The notes: generated by a model from the letters alone, not told the origin. 64,000 nucleotides of DNA from Clostridium sp. HBUAS56010 (GCF_007115105.1 NZ_SULJ01000003.1:124001-188000); one strand, 5' to 3'. Counted from the first letter of the stretch, positions 42,496 through 51,058 are shown. Numbers and translations are program-made.

Positions 42496-43839
42496 TTACA
42501 TTAATCCGCCGTAGAGAACAAATACTGCGATACAGCAGATGATACCGATAATCCAGCCAGTCGGTATGGACATCTTCATATAATCCTTTGTAGAAACTTT
42601 GGTATATCCAAATCCCCATGCAACCCAGGACTGGGTAATATCCAAATGCTGAGGTGCAATGGTTGTAATGGCGAACAGAGGGAATAAAAATGCAATTGGC
42701 GCATTGGGAATTGCTGCGACCACAACTGCCAGGATTGCTGTTCCAGAACCAACCAGGTTTAACGGTCCGCGGAAGAATCCGAGTGGTGTAAGGACTGCAA
42801 AGGTAATTGCCAGTAAAATGGCAGTCTTAGGAATGAATCCACCAAGGATTGCGGTAAAGTAAGGTGCTGCATAAGTTGCTGCATTGTTAAACATTGCCAG
42901 TGTAAGCAAAAATCCAACCATTGGAGCTACATCAATGGAACCATCTGTAAAGAGTTTTGCGAAAAGACGGCAGATCTCTGAATAGGTTCCTTTCATCTTA
43001 CCAGTTGTAATTAAAGCATAAATACCGGATAAACAGAATCCGAGAATGATGGGAATCTTAAATACTACAACGCCGATTACAGGGAGAATAACGGAAATCC
43101 AGGAAATTGCCGGAGCATTGTCACTGGTATTGGAAGCCGTTGCTGCCCATGCGTGAGACGTTTTCTTATTCATGGAAAGATTGGCTACTGTAAGTACTAC
43201 AACCAGGGCAACAACCATGCAGATAATACCAATTTTAAAATAATCATTATAGGTATAAGCTTCTGCTGCCGGATTAAAACCTGCATAAATGGTCTGATAC
43301 TGTTTGAAGTTTACAATATTGCCGAAAATTCCTGCCATGATGGAACCCATGAAGCTGAACATGGCAATTGGTGCCGGGATTCCAAGTGAGAGAAGAATCG
43401 GAAGTACAATGACCGCAATTGAGATTACCGGTCCGATTCCTGTCATGGACATGAAGATAACGGCTGTAACCACGCATAACAGTCCCATGGTAATTCTTGG
43501 CTTATCACCGCCCAGCTCTACTACCTTACGGATCAAGGTTGCTGCGATTCCGGTATCAACCAGAACTCTTCCAAAGAATGCGCCGAAGAATACATTAACC
43601 AGAATTGATTTTGCGTAGCCTGCCGGACCTTCTGCATATACATAGGTCAGGACATCAATTATGGACTTGCCCTCCATGTTGGCATTTGGTGAAAATGAAT
43701 TTCCCACCAGAGCGAGTACGGTCCAGAATGTAGCCATGATCGCAAAACCCACCATAAGATTCAGACCTTTTACACAGTACCAAACCATGCCAAGGAATGA
43801 CAAAATCATAATAATACCGATGATTACATTGATGTTCAT
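42496..43839 (-). CDS. CitMHS/GntP-like anion transporter
   Basis: The 447-residue protein has about 11-12 membrane helices and no signal peptide. GGDKPRITMGLLCVVTAVIF, SMTGIGPVISIAVIVLPILL and the reentrant-type segment FFRGPLNLVGSGTAI fit the ion-transporter superfamily that includes citrate, gluconate and dicarboxylate carriers. The exact subfamily is uncertain. It heads the operon with hyuA, so it likely imports an organic acid that the HyuA-like enzyme uses. A 16-bp palindrome lies about 95 bases upstream. Confidence 0.75.
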   Translation of the reverse strand: MNINVIIGIIMILSFLGMVWYCVKGLNLMVGFAIMATFWTVLALVGNSFSPNANMEGKSIIDVLTYVYAEGPAGYAKSILVNVFFGAFFGRVLVDTGIAATLIRKVVELGGDKPRITMGLLCVVTAVIFMSMTGIGPVISIAVIVLPILLSLGIPAPIAMFSFMGSIMAGIFGNIVNFKQYQTIYAGFNPAAEAYTYNDYFKIGIICMVVALVVVLTVANLSMNKKTSHAWAATASNTSDNAPAISWISVILPVIGVVVFKIPIILGFCLSGIYALITTGKMKGTYSEICRLFAKLFTDGSIDVAPMVGFLLTLAMFNNAATYAAPYFTAILGGFIPKTAILLAITFAVLTPLGFFRGPLNLVGSGTAILAVVVAAIPNAPIAFLFPLFAITTIAPQHLDITQSWVAWGFGYTKVSTKDYMKMSIPTGWIIGIICCIAVFVLYGGLM

Positions 43840-44182
43840 ACGAACCCTCCTTAAATAAAGTGTTTAAATAGTAACCCGCAGAAGATATGGGGTATCTTCC
43901 GCCTCCCCTGCAGAGAGCTGATGCTCGCTGCTGATACTAATATATTAGTACTAAAATATCAGTCTGTATATGGGGATAATCCCAGTTTTTGCCCCTTATT
44001 TTTGTCGATTATTAACAAAATATAAGAGTTATATAAAACTAATTAATGTATTATTAACACTGGGCTAACAAGAAATGATTCCTTATTTCCTTATTGATAT
44101 ATCAGTTTACATGATATGCTTCTTATTTATTTTACCCATATTCCAGGGTTCTACTATTTCTTTTTTATTTTTTCTCAAAATA
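43840..44182. other. control region of the transporter/hyuA operon
   Basis: No gene is seen. It contains the perfect palindrome TACTAATATATTAGTA (43935-43950) and a hairpin (GAAGATA-TGGGG-TATCTTC, about 43882-43900) in the leader. Long AT-rich tracts at 44010-44080 may form promoter UP elements. The palindrome is the best candidate operator for the GntR protein. Confidence 0.55.
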
Positions 44183-44212
44183 GAAAAGCCTGTCCTACGA
44201 ATTGAGACAGGC
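44183..44212 (-). terminator. terminator of the YiaK-like gene
   Basis: GCCTGTC / GACAGGC stem followed by TTTTCTATTTT on the minus strand, about 50 bases behind the stop at 44261. Confidence 0.8.
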
Positions 44213-44260
44213 AGTATGATTCCAGTTGTATTTTAAATGTCTGATGCAGCAATGAAACAA

Positions 44261-45310
44261 TTATCTTCCAGACAGATCCTTAAAATCCTGTCTTCCTTCT
44301 GAAAGAGCTACCACCTGCTCCCATATAGATTCATTTACGGAAACGCCCTCTTTTAAACTCTGCTCTCTGGCTTCAGCCGTCCGTTCTCCAGGACAGGTTA
44401 CTCTTCCTCCCTCTTTTTCAGGGTGGCTTGCATCCGCCGCTTCTACTCTCCGGTTCAGCATATCCTGGATCTCTTCTTTCGTTCCAAACAGATAAGGATC
44501 ATAAGCAATAAAGATCTGACAACAGCCAGTGCAGCTTCCCTGACCAGCTTCATCGAGATCACTTCCGCTGTTGCCGTTTGCCATAAGCGCCGCTGCCAGA
44601 TCCAGGGCAATCGCCATTCCGCTTCCTTTCCAGTATCCGGCTGGCAGAATGCGCATGGTTTCCTCAATCGCTCCCGGATCATCGGTTAGATTCCCCTCCT
44701 GATCAAAGCCACCTGGGTAAGGTAGTTTCTTACCTGCCAGACGGTAAACTCCCAGTTTACCATAAGCATACTGGCTCATTGCCATGTCAAGCACAACCGG
44801 TCCGTCTTCTCTTGGAATGGCAATGCAGAAAGGATTGTTTCCCACACCAGGTTCATCGCTTCCCCAAAGGGGCATACAGCTTTCTGTATTAATCCAGCTC
44901 ATTCCCATAAATCCTGCCTCTGCCATACGCCAGGCATAAGTTCCCCCTCTCATCCAGTGAGTGGTATTCTTAAGGGAAACACAACCGATTCCATGTTCCT
45001 TCGCCAGTTCCATGGCACGGTCTGCGCAAAAAATTGCATTGGTAATCCCAATTCCCAGATTACCGTCATAATTTTCAACAGCCCCCTTCGCTTTTACCAG
45101 TTCCGGCTTCCCCTCAGGGTTAATCCAGCCCTTGTTCACATATTCCAGAAAACGGGGAACACGGTTCAGTCCATGGCTTTCCACCCCATCTGCATTGGAT
45201 TGAGTATGAACCGTGGCACACACCTCTGCCTGTTCCTCGGAAAGACCATTCTTTAAAAGTGCTTTTTTTACCGTTTCCTTTACGGTGTCATATGGGATTC
45301 TCAAACTCAT
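44261..45310 (-). CDS. YiaK-like 2,3-diketogulonate/malate-lactate dehydrogenase
   Basis: The 349-residue protein of the Ldh_2 family starts at the second of two ATGs (spacing from AAAGGAG). ADGVESHGLNRVPRFLEYV and LKNTTHWMRGGTYAWRMAEA match YiaK particularly well, with the catalytic histidine in THWM. DMAMSQYAYGKLGVYRLAGK and MRILPAGYWKGSGMAIALDL also align by eye with E. coli YiaK, so a 2,3-diketo-L-gulonate or similar ketoacid reductase is likely. It is transcribed alone between terminators. The substrate may relate to the neighbouring transporter. Confidence 0.9.
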   Translation of the reverse strand: MSLRIPYDTVKETVKKALLKNGLSEEQAEVCATVHTQSNADGVESHGLNRVPRFLEYVNKGWINPEGKPELVKAKGAVENYDGNLGIGITNAIFCADRAMELAKEHGIGCVSLKNTTHWMRGGTYAWRMAEAGFMGMSWINTESCMPLWGSDEPGVGNNPFCIAIPREDGPVVLDMAMSQYAYGKLGVYRLAGKKLPYPGGFDQEGNLTDDPGAIEETMRILPAGYWKGSGMAIALDLAAALMANGNSGSDLDEAGQGSCTGCCQIFIAYDPYLFGTKEEIQDMLNRRVEAADASHPEKEGGRVTCPGERTAEAREQSLKEGVSVNESIWEQVVALSEGRQDFKDLSGR

Positions 45311-45490
45311 CATCTCTCCTTTTCAAGTCCTTATTAAATGCCAAAGAATTCCAGACGCAGCGCATCTGGTTTTAACATACCATATCCAACTATCATAATC
45401 AACTATGTATTATCTATATACCCTTATATCTTTATACACTTTTCACAACATTCGCCTTATAAGGAAGTTTAAGAAACTTCTCTGTCAAAC

Positions 45491-45525
45491 AAAAAGGCCC
45501 CGGAAGCATAAAGCCGCCGGGGACC
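45491..45525 (-). terminator. terminator of the aldehyde dehydrogenase gene
   Basis: GGCCCCGG / CCGGGG-ACC stem with TTTTTG on the minus strand directly behind the stop at 45533. The remaining stretch to the YiaK-like gene is AT-rich and carries its promoter region. Confidence 0.85.
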
Positions 45526-45532
45526 AGACTCA

Positions 45533-47020
45533 TTATTTTTTCGGATAAAATCCGGAAGGAGTATCATTTAAATTGATTAAAATATTTTTCACCTGGCTGT
45601 AGTGCTCCAGCATAACTTTATGGGTCTCTCTGCCGATTCCAGAAGTCTTATATCCTCCAAACGGCGCACCCTCCGGAATGCTGTTATAAGTATTCACCCA
45701 CATACGTCCGGTTTCTACAGCTCTTGCAACCCTGATGGCACGGTTAATATCTCTGGTCCAAACTGCTCCGCCAAGTCCAAACTCACTGTCGTTTGCCATT
45801 TTAATCACTTCATCTTCTGTCTTAAACTTAATGATACTTGCAACCGGTCCAAAGATCTCTTCCTGAGCCACTCTCATGTCATTGGTCACATTGCCAAGCA
45901 AGGTGGGTTTCATAAATGCGCCTTTTTCCAGTCCGCCTTCTGTCACCTTTTCTCCACCGCATAAAACGGTTGCACCCTCAGATTTTGCTATGTCCACATA
46001 GCTTAAAATCTTCCTTAACTGACCATTGCTGATCTGGCTTCCCATCTGTGTATCATCTTCCCAGGGAAGACCTACCTTTACCTGATTAAACCGCTTTACT
46101 GCCTCTTCCACAAACTTGTCATAAATACTTTCCTGGACAAAAACTCTGGAACCGGCACAGCATACCTGCCCCTGATTAAACAGGATTCCAAGCTGAACGC
46201 CGTCCATAGCCATCTCCCAGTCACAGTCTTCAAAGAAGATATTCGCAGACTTTCCGCCTAATTCCAGAGTTGCAGGAATCAGTTTTTCTGCGGCTGCCAT
46301 CGCTACGTTTTTACCAATCTCCGTGGAACCGGTAAATGCGAGCTTGCGGAATCCGTCATGCTCCAGCATATACTGACCAGACTTGGAACCAGCTCCGGTA
46401 ATGACATTGAACACCCCTGCCGGAATTACATCCTGAACCAGTCTGGCAAGTTCCAGAACGCTTAAAGGAGTGGAGCTGGAAGTCTTAAATACGGTACAGC
46501 ATCCGCTTGCAAGAACAGGTGCCAGTTTCCAGGATGCCATTAAGATCGGGAAGTTCCATGGCACAATCTGACCGACAACACCAATTGGTTCTCTTAAAAT
46601 AAGGCTTAAGGAGTTTCCTTCCAGTAAATTCGCACTGCCCTCATCTGCAAGAATACAACCGGCAAAATACCGGAAATGCTGGGCAGCCAAAGGAACGTCA
46701 ATGGTTCTGGTCTCACGGATCGGCTTTCCATTATCAAGAGATTCTACCATTGCCAGATGTTCTCTGTTATCATCAATGATATCAGCAATCTTATTCAGAA
46801 TTGCAGCTCTGTCTTTTACGGCTACATGTTTCCATGTTTCAAATGCCTTCCAGGCTTCCTTCACGGCTTCATCCACGTCTTCCCTGGTTGCCTCTGCACA
46901 TTCTGCAAGAAGTGCGCCGTCAGAAGGAGATGTGGTTGGAAATGTTTTTCCATCGGAAGCATCCTTCCACTTTCCTCCTATAAATAAACCATATTTCTTT
47001 TGAAGTTCTATGTTCACCAT
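45533..47020 (-). CDS. NAD(P)-dependent aldehyde dehydrogenase
   Basis: The start is ATG 47020 (MVNIELQKKYGLFIGGKWKD), since AAAGGAG lies eight bases ahead, giving 495 residues. All landmarks of the classical ALDH superfamily are present: PWNFPILMASWKLAPVLASG, FTGSTEIGKNVAMAAAEK, the Glu in LELGGKSANIFFEDCD, and the nucleophilic Cys in FNQGQVCCAGSRVFV. It oxidises an aldehyde to a free acid, unlike the acylating dehydrogenases of the choline operon. Betaine aldehyde or other small aldehydes are possible substrates. It has a strong promoter at 47095-47122 and its own terminator. Confidence 0.93.
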   Translation of the reverse strand: MVNIELQKKYGLFIGGKWKDASDGKTFPTTSPSDGALLAECAEATREDVDEAVKEAWKAFETWKHVAVKDRAAILNKIADIIDDNREHLAMVESLDNGKPIRETRTIDVPLAAQHFRYFAGCILADEGSANLLEGNSLSLILREPIGVVGQIVPWNFPILMASWKLAPVLASGCCTVFKTSSSTPLSVLELARLVQDVIPAGVFNVITGAGSKSGQYMLEHDGFRKLAFTGSTEIGKNVAMAAAEKLIPATLELGGKSANIFFEDCDWEMAMDGVQLGILFNQGQVCCAGSRVFVQESIYDKFVEEAVKRFNQVKVGLPWEDDTQMGSQISNGQLRKILSYVDIAKSEGATVLCGGEKVTEGGLEKGAFMKPTLLGNVTNDMRVAQEEIFGPVASIIKFKTEDEVIKMANDSEFGLGGAVWTRDINRAIRVARAVETGRMWVNTYNSIPEGAPFGGYKTSGIGRETHKVMLEHYSQVKNILINLNDTPSGFYPKK

Positions 47021-47094
47021 ATTGTGTTCTCCTTTTTTAATAGAATTTATATGTGCATTCAATCCATCGGGATTGGTTTGTGTCTATACTCTTG

Positions 47095-47122
47095 ATTATA
47101 TGCGGGAGATCGAATCTGTCAA
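47095..47122 (-). promoter_or_regulatory. promoter of the aldehyde dehydrogenase gene
   Basis: TTGACA (47117-47122) and TATAAT (47095-47100) on the minus strand are 16 bases apart. The leader contains a small CAATCC-CGAT-GGATTG hairpin about 30 bases before the ribosome binding site. Confidence 0.8.
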
Positions 47123-47579
47123 TTTAAATATTTTTTTCACATTATATTGACAATTATTTATCCCATTCTGTCTGTTTCTTCACAACCATAGGATTCATAT
47201 CTAAAATTTCTTCCTCATTTTTTCAGCAAAAAGGCAATTTCTTCCCAAAATATAGTCGAAATACCAGTTCTAAAACCCATTAATTCAGTATACTAATCGG
47301 TTATCATTTTTCCTTGTCAAACCTTTGACAAAAAAATCTTATAAGCAAAGATAAAAGGAAATATCTTGAGATTTTTCCGTTATAGTTTTCACAAACTTTC
47401 CTTTTTTCAACTCTGATCACCTGGTATTTTCCTGTCTCCTGGTTTCTTTCCTGGTTTGCCTCAAAATCTTTTCTCTTATTTCGCTTAATTTATCAATTAC
47501 AGCTTAAGTTGTGAAATTATTAGCATGCCATTTTCATATGACCTGACAGCAATGGCAACATGGTGTTTTCTCTTCTTCG
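47123..47579. other. AT-rich intergenic region
   Basis: No gene or RNA is recognised between the AraC fusion's stop and the aldehyde dehydrogenase promoter. There are poly-T tracts and a TTGTCAAACCTTTGACAA inverted repeat near 47320-47337. No clear terminator for the AraC fusion gene is seen. Confidence 0.45.
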
Positions 47580-48575
47580 CTACTTGTCTGCTTCCAGAAG
47601 ATTGTCCGTAATCAGATCCACCAGTGCACTGGAAGACATAATATCGGTGTACCATGTGATGGATGTATCCAGACTTCCAAGCCGTCCTTTTTGAATGGCA
47701 GGAATGGACTTCCAGACAGGACTTGACTGTAAGGAATTGCTGACTTCTCCCAGAGATATCATATAATCTCCGCAGAAAGGTTCCAGCACTTCCAGGGAAA
47801 TATTCCCCCAATACTGGTCTTTGTCAATGATTTCAGTCTGAATCTTTTGAGGAACCTTTAATCCCATCTCATGATAAGCTACAACACCTGCAGCATGTTT
47901 TGCTCCCGCTATATAATTTCCTTCATCAGAGAACTGTCCGATGGTAACCGTTGCTTCTGATAGCCCAGCATCTTTAATTGATTCTTTTGCTTTTGATAGT
48001 TTATCGTTATAATTATTTAAAACCGTCTCTGCCTCTTCCTGCTTATTTAATACATCTCCAATGAACCTTACCCTGTCGTGGGTAGTCATCTCTCCGTAAG
48101 GAACGTAGATGGTCGGTGCAACCTTTGACAGGTCTTCATAGGAATTCTTTGAAAATGACAGGATAATCAGATCCGGTTCCAGTGCCATAATTTCTTCGGC
48201 TTCCATATCCCAGCTATTGATGTTGAGAGATTCTGTGATTTTATCTGCAAATGCAGTCCTCGAACCTCCCTCTTCTGCTTTCGCCACTGCCAGAGGTGTT
48301 ACCCCAAGAGCAACGACGTCGCCAATTACATAATCTACAACTACCCGTTTCGGGTTAGCAGGCACTTCTACGTCTCCCATGACAGTCTGAATCGTTCTGG
48401 TTCCTTCTTCCAACGGCTGTTCTCCTTTTGTTTCTTCTGTCTGATTGGCAACCGCCGTTGTTGGTGAACCAGTGGTGCTTCCAGTATTAACCGGCGCCCC
48501 ACTGCAGGCAGTCATCATTAACATCAGAGAGGAAGCGGCTGCAATCACCGCTTTGCTTCTTATTTTCTTAAACAT
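47580..48575 (-). CDS. nested lipoprotein: siderophore-binding protein from internal start
   Basis: From the internal ATG at 48575 (residue 324 of the fusion) the protein starts FKKIRSKAVIAAASSLMLMM then TACSGAP, a signal peptide with lipobox MTAC. AAAAAGGAG lies eight bases ahead, a textbook ribosome binding site. A Thr-rich linker and two lobes follow (TRTIQTVMGDVEVPANPKRV, LEPDLIILSFSKNSYED, YWGNISLEVLEPF). A 331-residue surface lipoprotein could therefore be made from the same mRNA as the AraC fusion. Whether both products exist, or whether a stop codon was lost between two separate genes, cannot be settled here. Confidence 0.75.
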   Translation of the reverse strand: MFKKIRSKAVIAAASSLMLMMTACSGAPVNTGSTTGSPTTAVANQTEETKGEQPLEEGTRTIQTVMGDVEVPANPKRVVVDYVIGDVVALGVTPLAVAKAEEGGSRTAFADKITESLNINSWDMEAEEIMALEPDLIILSFSKNSYEDLSKVAPTIYVPYGEMTTHDRVRFIGDVLNKQEEAETVLNNYNDKLSKAKESIKDAGLSEATVTIGQFSDEGNYIAGAKHAAGVVAYHEMGLKVPQKIQTEIIDKDQYWGNISLEVLEPFCGDYMISLGEVSNSLQSSPVWKSIPAIQKGRLGSLDTSITWYTDIMSSSALVDLITDNLLEADK

Positions 48576-49544
48576 TTCGATTGCTCCTTTTTCTTTGAGT
48601 TGGTCAAGACTAACCAGACCACCTTCATTATAAGAAAAAGAAGACTTCTTTTGAAGCACTCCATCTCTCATACCGGTATACAAATTCTCTCTATATGCAC
48701 TGGGGGACATCCCTGTTTTTTTCTTAACCAGACGGTATAATCCCTGTTCATCCAGCAAACCGCAGCGTATTCCGATTTCCCGAAGAGAGGCGCTGGTCGT
48801 CTCAAGAAGAATCAGCGCAGCGTCAAGCCTTCTCTGAATCAGATATTCCTGGGGACTGCTTCCTGTCTTCTGCTTAAAGCTCCTGTGAAAATGGCTATAG
48901 CTGATTCCAAGCATCTGGCAAAGTTCCTGTATGGAAATGTCTTCCCCGTAATGTTCCTCCAGATACCGGACTGCCACTAAAATAGTATCCGGTTTCAAAA
49001 CCTGAACATTCCCCTTCTCAAGTTCGCTGTATACTTCACTGACAAATTGATAAAATACCCCTTTTCCATAAAATAAATCCAGGGCAGTCATACCATTAAA
49101 ACGTTCATAAAGACGTTTTAACTGATCTGCAAAAAAAAGCGGATTGGAAGGAGAGAATCCATACTGCTGTTGAAAAGGGTTTCTCTTTTCCATCAGCCTG
49201 CAAAATTCAAGTCTGTTAAATACGGGTTCTCTGGCTTTATAAAAAACCAGATAATATTCCAGCCAGTGACTTAAGGGATAAATGGACAGGCTGGCACCTT
49301 TCCCTCCATGAAACAGACCAAACCGTTCAGAATGAAAACGGGTATCGCCAAGAGATACGGCTGCCATGCCAGAGGTAAAGACAAATGCACTGGCTGGCAG
49401 AAAATAACTTCTGACTGCCTCTTCCTGGGTGATTAAATTGTGCCGAATATCCAAAAGTGAAATCACTGCCAGATTCCAGATCTGAAGTGAAGCCTGGATC
49501 TCCTTTTGTGTAACATGCAATTGTGCCTGATCCTGTCTGTCCAT
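47580..49544 (-). CDS. AraC regulator fused in frame to an iron-chelate binding protein
   Basis: The 654-residue frame has an N-terminal helical sensor region (about 1-190), an AraC HTH domain (about 193-293; ISIQELCQMLGISYSHFHRS, SLREIGIRCGLLDEQGLYRL, MSPSAYREN), a 30-residue linker, and a FeuA/FhuD-type periplasmic binding domain. Bacillus Btr is a comparable AraC-binding-protein fusion that senses a siderophore inside the cell. The join here differs: it contains a full lipoprotein signal peptide with its own ribosome binding site (see nested gene). No stop or frameshift is visible. It lies downstream of a GTTAG-N6-CTAAC operator. No permease or ATPase genes are adjacent. Confidence 0.85.
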   Translation of the reverse strand: MDRQDQAQLHVTQKEIQASLQIWNLAVISLLDIRHNLITQEEAVRSYFLPASAFVFTSGMAAVSLGDTRFHSERFGLFHGGKGASLSIYPLSHWLEYYLVFYKAREPVFNRLEFCRLMEKRNPFQQQYGFSPSNPLFFADQLKRLYERFNGMTALDLFYGKGVFYQFVSEVYSELEKGNVQVLKPDTILVAVRYLEEHYGEDISIQELCQMLGISYSHFHRSFKQKTGSSPQEYLIQRRLDAALILLETTSASLREIGIRCGLLDEQGLYRLVKKKTGMSPSAYRENLYTGMRDGVLQKKSSFSYNEGGLVSLDQLKEKGAIEMFKKIRSKAVIAAASSLMLMMTACSGAPVNTGSTTGSPTTAVANQTEETKGEQPLEEGTRTIQTVMGDVEVPANPKRVVVDYVIGDVVALGVTPLAVAKAEEGGSRTAFADKITESLNINSWDMEAEEIMALEPDLIILSFSKNSYEDLSKVAPTIYVPYGEMTTHDRVRFIGDVLNKQEEAETVLNNYNDKLSKAKESIKDAGLSEATVTIGQFSDEGNYIAGAKHAAGVVAYHEMGLKVPQKIQTEIIDKDQYWGNISLEVLEPFCGDYMISLGEVSNSLQSSPVWKSIPAIQKGRLGSLDTSITWYTDIMSSSALVDLITDNLLEADK

Positions 49545-49569
49545 GGGAATACCTCTTATAAACGGGGGA

Positions 49570-49617
49570 GTTAGTTTTAGCTAACCAAAGTATAACATAG
49601 GATCTTATGGCTGTACA
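49570..49617 (-). promoter_or_regulatory. promoter and GTTAG-N6-CTAAC operator of the AraC fusion
   Basis: GTTAGTTTTAGCTAAC (49570-49585) starts three bases downstream of the -10 TATACT (49589-49594). A weak -35 (TGTACA, 49612-49617) is at 17 bases. The layout matches the other two copies of the palindrome: operator just downstream of the -10. Confidence 0.75.
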
Positions 49618-49755
49618 GTCTGGTTTGCTTTCCTGGGGTAGTTTTTACTGGAAATTGAGAAAAAAAGAAGTATCTTCTTTATATTAAAATACTTCCTGAC
49701 GGAAACCCTATGCCTTTGCATTTAGATATAGGAATCCAATTTCTGCGTTTTTTAT

Positions 49756-50130
49756 TTATAGCCCACCCTCTATTTGATAACCAGCTTGTTCTAAAACCTC
49801 TAATGCCTTGCTATAATTTTCGCTTTTGGTTAAAATATAATCCGTGTTATAAGTGGAAATGGCAAAAATGCTAATCTTGTTATCGGCCAATATGGTAGCA
49901 ATGTTTGCCAATATTCCGATAAGAGAAAAGTCCAAAATGCCTTGAATTTTCAGCGCCTTCCAACCATCGTCTCTTTCAATGGTGTTTACTGGAACATGTT
50001 CTGTCATGCATACTAACGATAGTTCTTCGTCTGTTTTTCCGATGAAATAGAATTCATCTTTTACATCAACCTCCACTAAATTTTTTATTTTACATACTGA
50101 AAACGGATGTTTAATCGTTCTGATTTTCAT
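49756..50130 (-). CDS. ACT-domain protein
   Basis: The 124-residue protein starts at ATG 50130 (MKIRTIKHPFSVCKIKN), with AAAAAAGGAG ahead. It has two ACT-like halves: DEELSLVCMTEHVP region and LDFSLIGILANIATILADNK with FAISTYNTDYIL, the typical beta-alpha-beta amino-acid sensing fold. It is similar in layout to small stand-alone ACT/CASTOR-like proteins. No enzyme domain is attached. It is probably a regulatory amino-acid sensor. The gene stands alone before the tRNA cluster. Confidence 0.85.
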   Translation of the reverse strand: MKIRTIKHPFSVCKIKNLVEVDVKDEFYFIGKTDEELSLVCMTEHVPVNTIERDDGWKALKIQGILDFSLIGILANIATILADNKISIFAISTYNTDYILTKSENYSKALEVLEQAGYQIEGGL

Positions 50131-50177
50131 ATACTGGACTCCTTTTTTCAACGCTTACTGCCCTTTCATTATAATAT

Positions 50178-50224
50178 AAAAGCAGGTTAAAAACGACATA
50201 ATACCGTTTTCAACCTGCTTTTTT
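50178..50224 (-). terminator. terminator of the tRNA-Phe/tRNA-Gly unit
   Basis: A stem AGCAGGTT..AAACG with its complement and T-runs on both sides lies just past the tRNA-Gly 3' end; it could function bidirectionally. Confidence 0.85.
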
Positions 50225-50227
50225 CAA

Positions 50228-50298
50228 AGCGGGTGATGGGAATCGAACCCACGTATCTAGCTTGGAAGGCTAGTGTTCTACCATTGAACTACACCCGC
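50228..50298 (-). tRNA. tRNA-Gly (anticodon TCC)
   Basis: Acceptor GCGGGTG/CACCCGC, anticodon arm CTAGC-CTTCCAA-GCTAG with anticodon TCC, T-arm GTGGG-TTCGATT-CCCAT. CCA not encoded. It is co-transcribed with tRNA-Phe. Confidence 0.97.
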
Positions 50299-50338
50299 AA
50301 AGGAATTTCAAAATGTAACAAAGTGTGCAAAAGCACAA

Positions 50339-50411
<73 letters not shown>

Positions 50412-50432
50412 TAGCCTCTTGGAACATGAGTA

Positions 50433-50461
50433 ATTTTACAAGATTTCCCGCCTTTTGTCAA
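50433..50461 (-). promoter_or_regulatory. promoter of the tRNA-Phe/tRNA-Gly unit
   Basis: TTGACA (50456-50461) and TAAAAT (50433-50438) on the minus strand with a 17-base spacer, about 22 bases ahead of tRNA-Phe. Confidence 0.8.
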
Positions 50462-50604
50462 GAGAAGTTTTCTAAATATTATAAAAAATCCGAAAAAACA
50501 GAATTATATTTTCCATGCTTTCTGTCCTCTGGTAAAAGTTGGTGTTATGTTTTCCTCACTCTCAGGGAATTCTGATAAATAAGATCAATAAATTGGAGGC
50601 ACTT

Positions 50605-50997
50605 ATGAACAAGGAACCGGTATTTTTAACAGATCAGAATCGAAACATCATTTTAGAAGCAATTCTAGGAACACCAAACGCAGCCATTCCAGATAGCTTA
50701 AAACCATTTATCATTCTGGAGCCTAACACCTCAGACGGCGCATCAGAAAAACATGCACCAGTTATTGAAACCAGTGGAAACCATGTAACAGTAAAAGTGG
50801 GCAGTACCTTTCATCCTATGTCTGAAGAACACAGCATTACCTGGATCTGTCTTTTTACAACCGCAGGGTGTCTGATGCGGGTGCATCTCCAGCCTGACTG
50901 CGAGCCTGCTGCCTATTTCACATTAGAAGAAGGTGATAGCCCGAAAGCAGCTTATGCCTACTGCAATCTTCATGGGTTTTGGAAAACGGAGGCATAA
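50605..50997 (+). CDS. superoxide reductase-like (desulfoferrodoxin family) protein
   Basis: One of the few + strand genes; 130 residues from ATG 50605 (MNKEPVFLTDQ), with GGAGG ahead. It shows the Fe(His)4Cys site of neelaredoxin-type superoxide reductases: His in EKHAPVI, HPM and EEHSITW, and Cys-Asn-x-His in AYCNLHGFWK. The N-terminal desulforedoxin domain with four cysteines is absent, so it is the single-domain type. It reduces superoxide to peroxide in the cytosol of anaerobes. The iron-binding residues are only inferred by eye. Confidence 0.85.
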   Translation: MNKEPVFLTDQNRNIILEAILGTPNAAIPDSLKPFIILEPNTSDGASEKHAPVIETSGNHVTVKVGSTFHPMSEEHSITWICLFTTAGCLMRVHLQPDCEPAAYFTLEEGDSPKAAYAYCNLHGFWKTEA

Positions 50998-51053
50998 AAA
51001 AGAAGCTTATACAGAAAAGGAATTCTTCCAATCACTGTATAGGCTTCTTTTTT
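50996..51053. terminator. bidirectional terminator
   Basis: AAAAAAGAAGC.TATACAG and CTGTATAGGCTTCTTTTTT form a long stem with A and T runs on the two sides, between convergent genes (stop codons at 50997 and 51059). Confidence 0.9.
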
Positions 51054-51058
51054 GCTGA

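Noticed and set aside
47320-47337. TTGTCAAACCTTTGACAA inverted repeat as an operator
   Set aside because: It lies more than 190 bases from any promoter I can support and has no second copy in the window.
47497-47811. Minus-strand ORF overlapping the end of the AraC fusion
   Set aside because: It is in another frame of the binding-protein gene, with no start signal of its own.
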